Assembly: GCF_005217615.1 (NCBI RefSeq)
Contig: NZ_SZNK01000001.1
Span: 4,203,501-4,267,500, forward strand
Length of the DNA stretch: 64,000 bases
Direction of reading: 5' to 3'
Origin: Brevibacillus antibioticus
GTDB lineage: Bacteria > Bacillota > Bacilli > Brevibacillales > Brevibacillaceae
Shown: positions 1 through 8,612 of the stretch, piece after piece
Layout: each line of letters starts with the position of its first letter
How positions within the stretch are numbered: the first letter of the stretch is position 1
Notes under the pieces: generated by a model
The model's input: the letters and a program-made list of their open reading frames with translations, nothing else
Told to the model about the DNA's origin: nothing
Databases searched by the model: none
Made by a program: the position numbers and the translations under genes

Positions 1-1036
1 AAATCGTTCCCCGATGCTTCTCGACGATATTTTTAGCAATAAACAGGCCGAGTCCTGTTCCTCCCCCTTGATGCGTTCGCGCTTTGTCACCCGTAAAAAA
101 CATTTCAAAAATATGCGGCAGCGCCTCCTCAGGTATCTGGTCGCCGTAATTCATGATTTGTACAACCACTTCATCGCCCTCATGATAAGCGTTCAAATCG
201 ATAAATTGACCATCGCCCCCGTAGCGTATCGCGTTGGTCAGGATGTTCTCAAATACGCGTGCCAGCAGCTCCCCATCTCCCACGATCACTAATTGGGCAG
301 CAACCGTACACCTCCCGACGAGCTCATTTTTCTCAAAGGAAGGATACAGCTCTTCATTTAACTGGACTAGCAATTCACTCAAATCAATGACCTTTTGCTC
401 GATGTTGACCATGCCGTAATTCATTCTCGTAATTTCGAAGAGCTCATCGATCAGCTTTTCCAATCGTTGTGACTTGGTAAAAGCAATCGTCGCATAATGC
501 CGCATTTGTTGTTGTGGCATCTGCTCGTCTCGTAAAACTAAATCTAAATAACCCAGAACAGATGTCAGTGGTGTACGCAAATCATGCGCCAGATTCAAAA
601 CAAGCTGATCCTTGCTGTTTTCGGCGAAATCTCCTCTTTCTACCGCCTTTTGCAGCATTTCGCTTGCTGTATTAATATCCTTGGCGATTTCTGCAAACTC
701 ATCATTGGATGGAATATGGACATGCCGTGTAAAGTCTCCACTCGCGAGATAATGAATGCCCGTAGAAATCTCCCGAAAGTAGCCAGCATACCGTTTGGTT
801 AGAAGATAGAAAAACAAGATCGCAATGGGAGCAAAGACAATCAAAAAGAAATTGATATCCCCCATCTCCCTGATGAAATAACGAACCTGGGCGAGCGGAT
901 CTTCGTACTTAACCCCCACCCGATAGTAAAACTGGAGTACTTTATAGAGCAGATAGGTTACGATACCGGCCAGAAGCATGCCAAACCCAAGAAGCCCAAG
1001 CATTTTGAAACGAAAGCTATGTCTCCCCTTCGCCAT
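1..1036 (-). CDS. VanS-like sensor histidine kinase, C-terminus beyond window
   Basis: Membrane sensor kinase of the VanS/PhoR type, read from the minus strand; about 345 residues are visible and the end lies left of base 1. Two membrane helices lie near residues 12-32 and 65-83, followed by a HAMP-like segment. The H-box LAHDLRTPLTSV (phospho-acceptor His about residue 151), the N-box NILTNAIRYGG and the G-box GGTGLGLF are all intact. It follows the vanT-like gene by about 40 bases and is probably part of the same transcript. The ATG at 1036 has an AGGGAG motif rather far upstream. An in-frame TTG at 1075 would add 13 residues, so the start is uncertain. No VanR-type regulator is visible in the window; it may lie further left. 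Sensing a cell-wall antibiotic or lipid II signal is inferred from context. Confidence 0.85.
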   Translation of the reverse strand, partial: MAKGRHSFRFKMLGLLGFGMLLAGIVTYLLYKVLQFYYRVGVKYEDPLAQVRYFIREMGDINFFLIVFAPIAILFFYLLTKRYAGYFREISTGIHYLASGDFTRHVHIPSNDEFAEIAKDINTASEMLQKAVERGDFAENSKDQLVLNLAHDLRTPLTSVLGYLDLVLRDEQMPQQQMRHYATIAFTKSQRLEKLIDELFEITRMNYGMVNIEQKVIDLSELLVQLNEELYPSFEKNELVGRCTVAAQLVIVGDGELLARVFENILTNAIRYGGDGQFIDLNAYHEGDEVVVQIMNYGDQIPEEALPHIFEMFFTGDKARTHQGGGTGLGLFIAKNIVEKHRGTI

Positions 1037-1078
1037 GGAAAAAATAAACCACTCCCTATACTCGTTTTCGTCCAAAGA

Positions 1079-3232
1079 TCAATCATGATAGACTCTTTTA
1101 ACCCGTTCTCCCACACGGCTTACCAGCTCGTTCGTAATGGTTTTACACTGTTGGGCCATTTCCTCGGCAGTGATACCCTCTTCTAGATCTCTGCCGATAA
1201 AGGTCACAACATCTCCTCTTCGCACCTCTTCCATATCTGTAATATCTACAATAAGTTGATCCATGCAGACAAAGCCAATAATCGGTCGCCTTTTTCCCCT
1301 GATCAAGCAGGTAGCGTCCGCTTGAGACAGCATGCGAGGAAGCCCATCTGCATATCCGATAGATACGATGGCAATCGTGCTGTCTTTCTGCGCTGTGTGG
1401 GCGCGTCCATAGCCCACGGAGGCTCCTTTTTCCACCTGTTTCACCTGCACAACTCTGGCTTTTAGTGATAGCACAGGTCGTAGGTCGACGCTTGTTTTTA
1501 CCTTATCTCCCTGCTTGCTCAACATCCCGTAGAGAGCGATCCCCATTCGAGCATAATCGTATTGCAGCTCCCCGTAATTCAGCACGCCGTAACTGCTTTG
1601 GACGTGCAGCTTCTGTGGATTGATCCCCTTTTCTTTCAGCTGATCGATTACGTTTTGGAAACAGGCGATTTGATTTTTCGTGTATGCGATATCCGAAGCT
1701 TCCAAACTGTCAGCCACACTCAGATGCGTAAAGGTACCGCCTACCTGCAAATGCTTATATCGATACATGGACGCGATTTTTTCCGTGTGTTCCCAAGATT
1801 CCCCGAGTCTCCCCATCCCCGTGTCGATCTTGATATGAACAGGGATTTTCACGTTGTAGCCATTCAGTTTTTTGGCATATTCATCATCTACTACGGTTTG
1901 CGTCAGTTTGAAACGGGCGATTTGGCGTATACGATGCTCATCGGTATAGCCAAGCACGAGAATCTCCCCTTTTACGCCCTTCTTCCGGAGCTCGATTCCT
2001 TCATCGATTGTGGCAACAGCGAAGTGATCCACCCCGAGCTTGTTTAAATACCTCGCGACTTGCCATCCGCCGTGACCGTATGCCTGCGCCTTCACGACTG
2101 CCATCACCGCACAATCCTTGGGGAGAACTCGCTGGATTTCCCTGAGATTATGTTGGAGATGCGGGAGATGGATGTCAGCCCATGCTCGCTCGCTTTGATC
2201 CGGTTTCCCACCTCGAAATCGCTGGATCACCTTCATCGACAGCACAGAAAGAACAAACGACAGCACCGTGACCAGCGTAAAATGAACCAAGCTGTTTTCA
2301 ACAAGCAGCTGTGTCAGTCCCGTTACTTTGGCCGCTCCGCGAATGAGCACAATACACAAGGGATGCAGGACATAGACATACAAACTCAGCTTCCGTAATG
2401 TTGGACGATTTCTGCCTTTCCAAAACAGCAGAAGTTGAAAAAGAAAATACATGCACGGTATCAAAAAAATATACATACTGTCATGGCGTTGGAGCTGATA
2501 AGCGTGCAAGAGCAAGCCTTCCATGACCAGCATGCTTCCGAACAATCCAAGTCCGATGGCATACGGTGCGACTTTTTTCTTTTTCCGTCTGCGATTATTG
2601 GCAATCATCCCTCCCATGACTACAAAAACCGGGGCAAAAAATATACCGTTCCGCGTGTAATCAAACAAGGTAAACATCGATTGATAGATGCTATCCACAT
2701 ACGGATTCATCTGTGCAAATCCAAAGTAGCTGTCTCCCAATAACCCGATGACATACAGCAGCATGGTCACCCAAAACGTTTTCCATGCGGATAGTCTGGT
2801 ATACAAAAAAGTACTGATACACACCCCAAGCATGATGGCAGGGAAATACCACAGATGATACAGGGTCCCGTTAAAAAGGAGGTCTTTTACCACCGAAAAC
2901 ACGGTCAATTGTTCCGTAAAATACCCTGCGTACACATTCACCGGAAGATAGAGAAGGATCGAAAGCAAATATAGCTTTCCTACTTTCCATAAAAACTGCT
3001 TCAGCAAATACGCATTTCTGCTGTGATCTGTACCAAGCTTTTGCATGAAGAAAAATCCTGTGCACATAAAGAAAAATGGAACTGCCACCCTGGCTATTAT
3101 CCGTGTCAGTGTAAAATCAGCCCATTCGCTTGTGGATAGCAGTGGAGAAGTATGAATGGCGATAACAAGAATCGCTGCCATGATTCGGAATCGATCCAGC
3201 CCGCCATACTGCTTTTCACTACCCGCGTTCAT
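1079..3232 (-). CDS. vanT: VanT-like membrane serine/alanine racemase
   Basis: A two-domain protein of 717 residues. The N-terminal half (about 1-345) has about ten membrane helices and resembles acyltransferase-3 family domains. The C-terminal half (about 355-717) is a fold-III PLP alanine racemase. Visible motifs are AVVKAQAYGHG with the PLP lysine near residue 381, and VGYGRAHTA with the catalytic tyrosine region. This fusion is the hallmark of VanT, which makes D-Ser on the membrane for D-Ala-D-Ser precursors in VanC/E/G-type resistance. The start was set at the ATG at 3232, because AGGAGG lies 7 bases upstream; a longer frame to 3271 has no such site. It overlaps the end of vanXY by 14 bases, indicating translational coupling. 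D-Ser rather than D-Ala specificity is inferred from the neighbours. Confidence 0.9.
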   Translation of the reverse strand: MNAGSEKQYGGLDRFRIMAAILVIAIHTSPLLSTSEWADFTLTRIIARVAVPFFFMCTGFFFMQKLGTDHSRNAYLLKQFLWKVGKLYLLSILLYLPVNVYAGYFTEQLTVFSVVKDLLFNGTLYHLWYFPAIMLGVCISTFLYTRLSAWKTFWVTMLLYVIGLLGDSYFGFAQMNPYVDSIYQSMFTLFDYTRNGIFFAPVFVVMGGMIANNRRRKKKKVAPYAIGLGLFGSMLVMEGLLLHAYQLQRHDSMYIFLIPCMYFLFQLLLFWKGRNRPTLRKLSLYVYVLHPLCIVLIRGAAKVTGLTQLLVENSLVHFTLVTVLSFVLSVLSMKVIQRFRGGKPDQSERAWADIHLPHLQHNLREIQRVLPKDCAVMAVVKAQAYGHGGWQVARYLNKLGVDHFAVATIDEGIELRKKGVKGEILVLGYTDEHRIRQIARFKLTQTVVDDEYAKKLNGYNVKIPVHIKIDTGMGRLGESWEHTEKIASMYRYKHLQVGGTFTHLSVADSLEASDIAYTKNQIACFQNVIDQLKEKGINPQKLHVQSSYGVLNYGELQYDYARMGIALYGMLSKQGDKVKTSVDLRPVLSLKARVVQVKQVEKGASVGYGRAHTAQKDSTIAIVSIGYADGLPRMLSQADATCLIRGKRRPIIGFVCMDQLIVDITDMEEVRRGDVVTFIGRDLEEGITAEEMAQQCKTITNELVSRVGERVKRVYHD

Positions 3233-4016
3233 TACGTGCCTCCTGATGAAACACCGTAATGATAAATCCATCTACGTTGTTGCCCGATATTTCGTAGCTC
3301 TCACCGGCCACAACCGGGATGTGCGTAACAGTATCGGTAGCTTTTACATAGTAGATTTCAATACTCTCCTCATCCACTAGCAAATGTTCCTGATGGAATT
3401 CATAGTTTTTCACGTACTCGATATACTCTTCCAAACAGAGCTGGAGCTTTTCCATTAAAACAGCATGCGGATAGCCCACATACCGAAAATGCCAAGGCTC
3501 ATCCGAAATCCCCGTCAGCTGTTCCTTGTCTTTGTCGTAGCGTTTGATAAACCCAAATTGACTGGCACGTTGGCGAAACAATCGGCATACGCCATGATCG
3601 GGAAAAGAAGGGCATATAAAATCGATCTCTTCCTTCTTTTCCCCTACATCAATCGCAAGCCCGGTCTGATGCTCACTTTCATTCGGACGTGCGACAAATT
3701 TACTGGTAAACTCCTGTCCATTTTCGAGCAAGGATTGATCGTAAATATCCTTTTGTTCCGCCTTGCTGCGAAAGCCGCTGACTGGCACGATTGTCTGCTG
3801 TGCTTTGCAGGCTTTCAGCAGCTTGGCAAGCATCTTCGAAGCCGTGTTTTCCAGCATCATATTGTTGTGTGTTCCATCAATCAGCCGCATGCGGTTTAGT
3901 AGGATGCTGTCATTTGTTTGCCAGCGGATCGGGTACTGGCGATTCACCAAAATCAGATGGCCGTGATGCAGATTTTCGCTGTTTAAAGAAATCGTAGAGA
4001 CGTGAAGTTGTGTCAT
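3219..4016 (-). CDS. vanXY: VanXY-like D,D-dipeptidase/D,D-carboxypeptidase
   Basis: Zinc peptidase of the M15B (VanX/VanY) family, 265 residues, with no signal peptide or membrane helix, so probably cytoplasmic. The zinc motif SEHQTGLAID (His116, Asp123) and the EPWHFRY motif (His176) are complete. VanXY enzymes remove D-Ala-D-Ala dipeptide and the terminal D-Ala of normal precursors, leaving D-Ala-D-Ser ends in place. A C-terminal extension of about 60 residues after the catalytic core matches the one in the membrane paralog at 5094-5954. The start has GGAGGAGG 9 bases upstream, inside the end of the ligase gene. The gene sits between the ligase and VanT, the order seen in vanC/vanE clusters. 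Confidence 0.88.
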   Translation of the reverse strand: MTQLHVSTISLNSENLHHGHLILVNRQYPIRWQTNDSILLNRMRLIDGTHNNMMLENTASKMLAKLLKACKAQQTIVPVSGFRSKAEQKDIYDQSLLENGQEFTSKFVARPNESEHQTGLAIDVGEKKEEIDFICPSFPDHGVCRLFRQRASQFGFIKRYDKDKEQLTGISDEPWHFRYVGYPHAVLMEKLQLCLEEYIEYVKNYEFHQEHLLVDEESIEIYYVKATDTVTHIPVVAGESYEISGNNVDGFIITVFHQEARNERG

Positions 4017-4019
4017 CGA

Positions 4020-5072
4020 TTATTCCTCCTCCAACGCTAGCATGATTAACGTATCAAGAAGCTCTTTATAGGAAATCCCCGCTACACGCAGCATGCTTGG
4101 ATATCTGCTTTTCGAGGTAAAGCCGGGGATTGTATTCACTTCGTTAAACACAATGTCTCCGTCTGGAGTGACGAACATATCCACGCGAGCAAAACCGCGG
4201 CAGCCTAAAACCTGATAGAGATGGATGGCTGTTTGCTTGATTTTTGCAGCGAGTTCTTCGTCAATTCTTGCCGGGACATGGATGTGGGCAGTCTCCAATG
4301 AATACTTTTCTGTGTAATTGAAAAAGCCTTGGAGCAACTCGATCTCATCCACTTCTCCCACAAGGACCTCACGATTTCCTAGTACCGCACAGCCTACCTC
4401 AAATCCCACGATGTTTTCCTCGATGACTACTTTGTCATCATGCAAAAGGGCGTTTTCTATACCGAAAACTAATTCCTGCGTGTTGTATGCTTTTGTAATC
4501 CCAATCGAAGACCCTGCCTTTGCAGGTTTGACATACAAAGGGAATCCCAGTTCTTCGGTGGCAGATTCAACCGTTGCAAGAGCAGTATTTTGATAAAAGG
4601 TAACGGATCTTGGCGTTTTGATACCGGAGCTTTCCGCCAACGTGTGGGCGATATCCTTATCCATACAAATCGCAGATGATAGCGTGTGACAACCGACAAA
4701 AGGAATTCCAGCGAGCTCCAATAGCCCTTGCACCGTTCCATCCTCTCCGTTTTTGCCATGCAAAATCGGGAACACCACATCAACCTTCGTGATCGTCATG
4801 GCACCGTTCTCCTGTGTAACAATTCCCCGCATCTGTCTGCAAGGAGAGAGAAAGGCAGGCACACACTTCTCACTTTGATGCCAACTGTCATTCCGAATGC
4901 TTTCGATGTTGCCGGTATAACGCAGCCATTGCCCTTCCCTCGTAATTCCTAGCAAAATCACCTCGTACTTTTCCAGACACAAACTTTCCAGCACCGAACT
5001 CGTAGATTTAAGAGATACTTCATACTCCGAGGAACATCCCCCAAACAAAATCGCGACAGTCAATTTCTTCAT
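4020..5072 (-). CDS. D-Ala:D-Ser-type peptidoglycan precursor ligase (VanC/E/G-like)
   Basis: ATP-grasp ligase of 350 residues in the Ddl/Van family. Visible are the N-terminal AILFGGCSSEYEVSL, the serine loop KAGSSIGITKA, GFARVDMFV, and the metal-binding end FNEVNTIPGFT. The loop that selects the second substrate reads NYTEKYSLETAHIHVPA, which resembles VanC, VanE and VanG ligases more than VanA/B or housekeeping Ddl; the D-Ser assignment is therefore an inference backed by the adjacent racemase. The product would be D-Ala-D-Ser for insertion into UDP-muramyl pentapeptide. The ATG at 5072 has GGGG about 11 bases upstream. A GTG at 5081 is possible but sits too close to that site. Confidence 0.87.
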   Translation of the reverse strand: MKKLTVAILFGGCSSEYEVSLKSTSSVLESLCLEKYEVILLGITREGQWLRYTGNIESIRNDSWHQSEKCVPAFLSPCRQMRGIVTQENGAMTITKVDVVFPILHGKNGEDGTVQGLLELAGIPFVGCHTLSSAICMDKDIAHTLAESSGIKTPRSVTFYQNTALATVESATEELGFPLYVKPAKAGSSIGITKAYNTQELVFGIENALLHDDKVVIEENIVGFEVGCAVLGNREVLVGEVDEIELLQGFFNYTEKYSLETAHIHVPARIDEELAAKIKQTAIHLYQVLGCRGFARVDMFVTPDGDIVFNEVNTIPGFTSKSRYPSMLRVAGISYKELLDTLIMLALEEE

Positions 5073-5093
5073 TAGATTCACTTCCCCTTTTCT

Positions 5094-5954
5094 TTAGTTC
5101 ACGTAGCTCGTTACAATCACGCCGCCTATGTTGTCACCCGAAATCTCATAGTTGCTCGAAATCGGTACTTTGATCGTCATCTCTTGATCGACAGGGTAGT
5201 AGTTAATTTCGTAGATCTTCCCATCATTTGTCACGGAGATGCTTCTTTTGTCTTTTAGATAGTCCAAGTATTCTTCCAGCGAAAAGTTACTCTCCTTCAT
5301 GATCGCGCTATGCGGCAAGCCGACATATCGGAAATGCCAAGGCTCAAATACCGTTCCAGTAATGGCTACCTTGTCTTTCGGGTAGCGCAAAATAAAACCA
5401 TATTTCCAAGAATGATCTTCCAGCCACTTGCCTTCAGGGGCGTGCTCCATTTTCATTTGCGTCGATCCAATATCCAGCGCGGAACCTACATTGTGTTCGC
5501 TATAACCGCTTGGCATCGCGATCGCTGGCCCCATTTCTTCATACAGCTTCTCTTGTTCTTCCATACTTCGATAACCGCTGTTCAGGATAAAGTGACTCAC
5601 GTTATCTTGTTGCGCAGCTTTGACCATCTCCAAGAATATTTTGGCTACACGCTCCGACACTTCGAGTCTATGATCGAGCAAAGTATAGCCTTGTAACAGT
5701 TCTTCATGCTTAGACAACCGAACCACATCGTTTTTTACCCCTGCTTCATGAACCGGATAGTCTTTATTGACCAAGAGAAGGTCTCCCTGATTAATTTGAT
5801 CTTTTGTTATTTGTATCGATTGGTACTCCACACCGGTAGCCTCTCCCACTGTTTCGATATGTCCGCCAACATTAGGTGGTCCATCTGTTATTTTTTGAAA
5901 AACGATATATCCAAACAGCGATAAAATGACAAGCCAAAAAACCCTCTTTTTCAT
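5094..5954 (-). CDS. VanY/VanXY-like membrane-anchored D,D-carboxypeptidase
   Basis: An M15B zinc peptidase of 286 residues with an N-terminal helix (about residues 4-20) that should anchor it outside the membrane. The zinc ligands are intact: SEHNVGSALDIG (His154, Asp161) and EPWHFRY (His207). It is a paralog of the vanXY product two genes downstream and shares the same C-terminal extension. An extracytoplasmic D,D-carboxypeptidase (VanY role) would trim D-Ala from precursors already flipped across the membrane. It is the first gene of the van-like transcript; the ligase follows after about 20 bases. Having both a soluble and an anchored copy in one VanT-type cluster is uncommon but resembles vanG. 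Confidence 0.85.
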   Translation of the reverse strand: MKKRVFWLVILSLFGYIVFQKITDGPPNVGGHIETVGEATGVEYQSIQITKDQINQGDLLLVNKDYPVHEAGVKNDVVRLSKHEELLQGYTLLDHRLEVSERVAKIFLEMVKAAQQDNVSHFILNSGYRSMEEQEKLYEEMGPAIAMPSGYSEHNVGSALDIGSTQMKMEHAPEGKWLEDHSWKYGFILRYPKDKVAITGTVFEPWHFRYVGLPHSAIMKESNFSLEEYLDYLKDKRSISVTNDGKIYEINYYPVDQEMTIKVPISSNYEISGDNIGGVIVTSYVN

Positions 5955-6098
5955 TCACAGCTTCCTCCTTCACTTACACATGTAGGATAGGGAAAACTGT
6001 TAAAATAAAAAGTAGGATAAATCTAAAATAATTTTAAAGATGTCCAATCATTTTCATAAAGTTGCTTAGCTGGATAGTGAGGAGGTCAGCAGCATCGC
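5955..6098. promoter_or_regulatory. Divergent promoter region between van-like operon and WYL regulator
   Basis: An AT-rich spacer of 144 bases. Two copies of GTAGGATA (about 5982-5989 and 6012-6019, TATCCTAC on the minus strand) are spaced exactly 30 bases, about three helical turns. This is the kind of direct repeat bound by OmpR/VanR-type regulators. On the minus strand TTGGAC followed about 16 bases later by TAGATT could be a sigma-A promoter. The binding role is a guess from spacing and position. Confidence 0.4.
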
Positions 6099-7046
6099 AT
6101 GAATAAAACAGACCGTTTGTTGGCGATCGTTCTGGAGCTACAGCGAAAAGGAACGTTTCGCGCAGAAGATTTAGCCGCGACCTTCGAGACGAGCGTCCGG
6201 ACGATTTATCGTGATATGCAAGCATTGAGTGAAGCAGGCGTCCCCATCGTTGGGGCACCAGGTCAGGGCTACTCGTTAATGGAAGGGTATTTTCTTCCAC
6301 CCGTCAGCTTTTCGGTAGAAGAAGCCGTTGCACTCTTGATCGGAGCAGACTTGGTCGAGCAAGCATTTGACCAAAACTTTGGCAATAGCGCAAGAGCTGT
6401 ACAGCGCAAAGTAGAATCGATCCTGTCAGCGGATGTAGGCGAACAAGCCAGCCGTATCCGTTCAACCTTTCGCCTCATAAGCCCCAGAGCAAACAATCTG
6501 CGCGAGCAGGAAAAAGCCCATGCGCAACTCCTCCACGATGCGATCATCAATAAGCGAAAGGTGCGGTTCCGCTATCGGAGAGGCACGCCTGGGAAGGGTG
6601 ACGATCGTGAAACGGTGCGTGACGTTGCTCCATATGGACTGGTGCTGGTTCAGAGTTCTTGGATACTGCTCGCTCATTGCGACCTGCGACAGGATATTCG
6701 TCGATTCCGCCTGTCACGCATGAGCGGCCTGATCGTATTGGAAGACCGCTTTATCCTCCCTGACCATTTCCATTTTGATGATTACAAACCTCCCGACGAT
6801 CGGTCTCTAGAGGTGCAGATCGTCATCAGCGCAGCTATCGCTGATCGAGTCAAAGAATCGGGCTATTTTTTTATAGAAGAAATTACGGAGCATCTAGAAG
6901 GCTTTCTCGTCAGATTGAGGGTCAGACAAATCGAAGAAATCTTGTCTTGGGTACTTGGGTTGGGAGCAGATGCGGTTGTTCTTACGCCTGAATCGTTGCG
7001 TAGCCGAATGCGCGAAGAAGCCAAAAAATTATTCGAACGCTACTGA
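6099..7046 (+). CDS. HTH-WYL family transcriptional regulator (YafY-like)
   Basis: A 315-residue regulator. An N-terminal DeoR/HTH_11-type helix-turn-helix (residues about 5-60; TSVRTIYRDMQALSEAGVPI is characteristic) precedes a WYL sensor domain (about 145-225) and a C-terminal WCX segment. Such proteins respond to small ligands or nucleic acids; the ligand here cannot be told. It is divergent from the van-like operon, but also reads directly into the DinB gene at 7111, a very common pairing for YafY-type regulators, so DinB is the more likely target. GAGGAGG lies about 12 bases before the ATG. Confidence 0.85.
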   Translation: MNKTDRLLAIVLELQRKGTFRAEDLAATFETSVRTIYRDMQALSEAGVPIVGAPGQGYSLMEGYFLPPVSFSVEEAVALLIGADLVEQAFDQNFGNSARAVQRKVESILSADVGEQASRIRSTFRLISPRANNLREQEKAHAQLLHDAIINKRKVRFRYRRGTPGKGDDRETVRDVAPYGLVLVQSSWILLAHCDLRQDIRRFRLSRMSGLIVLEDRFILPDHFHFDDYKPPDDRSLEVQIVISAAIADRVKESGYFFIEEITEHLEGFLVRLRVRQIEEILSWVLGLGADAVVLTPESLRSRMREEAKKLFERY

Positions 7047-7072
7047 CATACTGCTGTCAGTAGCGTTCGAAT
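7031..7072. repeat. Perfect 18-bp inverted repeat over the stop codon of the WYL gene
   Basis: ATTCGAACGCTACTGACA (7031-7048), a six-base loop, then its exact complement (7055-7072). On the plus strand no T-run follows. On the minus strand the hairpin is followed by AATTTTTT, so the geometry of an intrinsic terminator faces left, against both plus-strand genes. It may stop antisense transcripts or act as a processing or stability hairpin between the regulator and DinB. Confidence 0.8.
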
Positions 7073-7110
7073 ATGATAAGAGCAAGAAACCAAGAGGAGC
7101 TGATTCGCCC

Positions 7111-7632
7111 ATGAATACAAAAGAAATCGTAAACAAATTCGAAGACGTGACAAACCACTACCTGCATGAATTAGAAGGCTTCACCATGGAACAACTGTTG
7201 CAAAAGCCAAGTGAAGAGGAATGGTCGCTCGGTCAAATGTACCTTCACTTGATCCAATCTGCTCGGTATTTTCAACTGGGGAGTATCGAGAAGTGTAGAC
7301 AAGGAGGTCCTGCTGTCACAGAAGCAGGTACCGAAAAATCCGAGATCGGGCAGACGATCTTTGCTCAAGGCTCCTTGCCTCCCATTCGCGTGAAAGTCCC
7401 TGCCTCCCCGGAGTACACACCTGCACAACCGGAGAGCAAGGAGCAATTGCGTGATGGACTCATCAGCGTTCTCACACAAATGAAAGAGCTGGAACCGACC
7501 CTGGACGAAATTCCTGCGCATCACACAGTGGCTCACCCAGCCTTCGGTTCGATGACGGCCAAGGAATGGTTTGCCGTCGTAGAGATGCACTATCGCCATC
7601 ATCTGCTCCAGCTCAACCGACTGAAGGGTTAG
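7111..7632 (+). CDS. DinB-family protein
   Basis: A 173-residue four-helix-bundle protein of the DinB/YfiT superfamily. Signs are the helical pattern and conserved histidines (LHLIQSARYF near the N-terminus and MHYRHHLLQLNRL at the end), which form the metal site in the family. Members include thiol transferases that use bacillithiol or mycothiol, and many uncharacterised enzymes; the substrate is unknown. The start at 7111 has AGAGGAG 10 bases upstream. The upstream open frame into the preceding gene is not used. Its stop codon overlaps the stop codon of the converging DUF169 gene. Confidence 0.8.
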   Translation: MNTKEIVNKFEDVTNHYLHELEGFTMEQLLQKPSEEEWSLGQMYLHLIQSARYFQLGSIEKCRQGGPAVTEAGTEKSEIGQTIFAQGSLPPIRVKVPASPEYTPAQPESKEQLRDGLISVLTQMKELEPTLDEIPAHHTVAHPAFGSMTAKEWFAVVEMHYRHHLLQLNRLKG

Positions 7633-8405
7633 TTTTTTTCTCCAAACATCCCCGCAAGCTTTTGATAGGTCGGCGGAAACTCTGCCTGATAGCGCAAGAA
7701 GGACGGGATCGGGTAGCGGATTCCGCCTTTTTGCGTTCCCACTAATCCCTCCACCAGCTCGGCGGCATCACGGAAATGAAAGCTGAAGGCCATCTCGTGA
7801 TCCTGTGTCTGGGCAAACAATCTGTCTCCATAACACGGTACGATCACTTGCGGCTGCCCCGTCTGGATCGGCTTGATGGCGATATCCGCACAGTCGGCCC
7901 GACTGGAAAAGGTGGAAGGAATCGACCCACCGCGCTTGTACAGCATCCCCGCCACCAATCGCATGACCTGTGCCGCATTGCCGTAAATCACGACGACATC
8001 TGGCTCGATCTCTGCCCGCTCCAGCGGAAATGATACGTAGTACCCGCTCTCTTCTGCTGAAAATTTCGGAACATCCAGCTCGCTTTTCGCCCCATTTTCC
8101 AATGAATCTGTATACATCCCACAGGCGAGATGACCCTCTATATAAAACGCCGGCTGCTCTTCATAGCCAAAAGCCACCTGAGCGATTGGACAGGACAGAT
8201 CGGCCCCATTCATCGCGATACTCCAGCCATATCGCCGTGAAAAACCGACAGCTTGGCAAATGGTAATCGGATAGCCCAAATCACGGACAGGTCGCTTTGC
8301 CTTGGACGGCAGAGCGGCTTCTTCTTTTTGGATGCTAACTCCTACAGGAAAGGTCTCTGTCCTCACATACATTTGAAGCGCTTGATTCAGCTCGATGGCG
8401 TTCAT
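7629..8405 (-). CDS. DUF169-family protein
   Basis: A 258-residue soluble protein of the DUF169 family, recognised by the TFPVGVSIQ start, the cysteine motif ITICQAVGFSRRYG and a second conserved block LSCPIAQVAFG. Biochemical function in this family is not established; conserved cysteines and a frequent link to redox or metal genes have been noted. The ATG at 8405 has GAGGAGG 8 bases upstream, better than the longer frame starting at 8435. It converges on the DinB gene with overlapping stop codons and seems to be a single-gene transcript. Confidence 0.75.
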   Translation of the reverse strand: MNAIELNQALQMYVRTETFPVGVSIQKEEAALPSKAKRPVRDLGYPITICQAVGFSRRYGWSIAMNGADLSCPIAQVAFGYEEQPAFYIEGHLACGMYTDSLENGAKSELDVPKFSAEESGYYVSFPLERAEIEPDVVVIYGNAAQVMRLVAGMLYKRGGSIPSTFSSRADCADIAIKPIQTGQPQVIVPCYGDRLFAQTQDHEMAFSFHFRDAAELVEGLVGTQKGGIRYPIPSFLRYQAEFPPTYQKLAGMFGEKN

Positions 8406-8612
8406 TTCAGTTGCCTCCTCGTTTTTCACATACACTGATCATACTCTGAATTTTTCGTCTCTTTCGCCCGAAATCCTTTCACTCCCTACATTTTTCTCGA
8501 AACTTACAACATCGTAAGGTAATGGAAAGGTTAATCGATAGGGAGTCGAAGCAATCCCTGTTAGGATAAAAAAAGACTACACGTATTACTTGGGATGGCT
8601 GGAGGGTTCACA

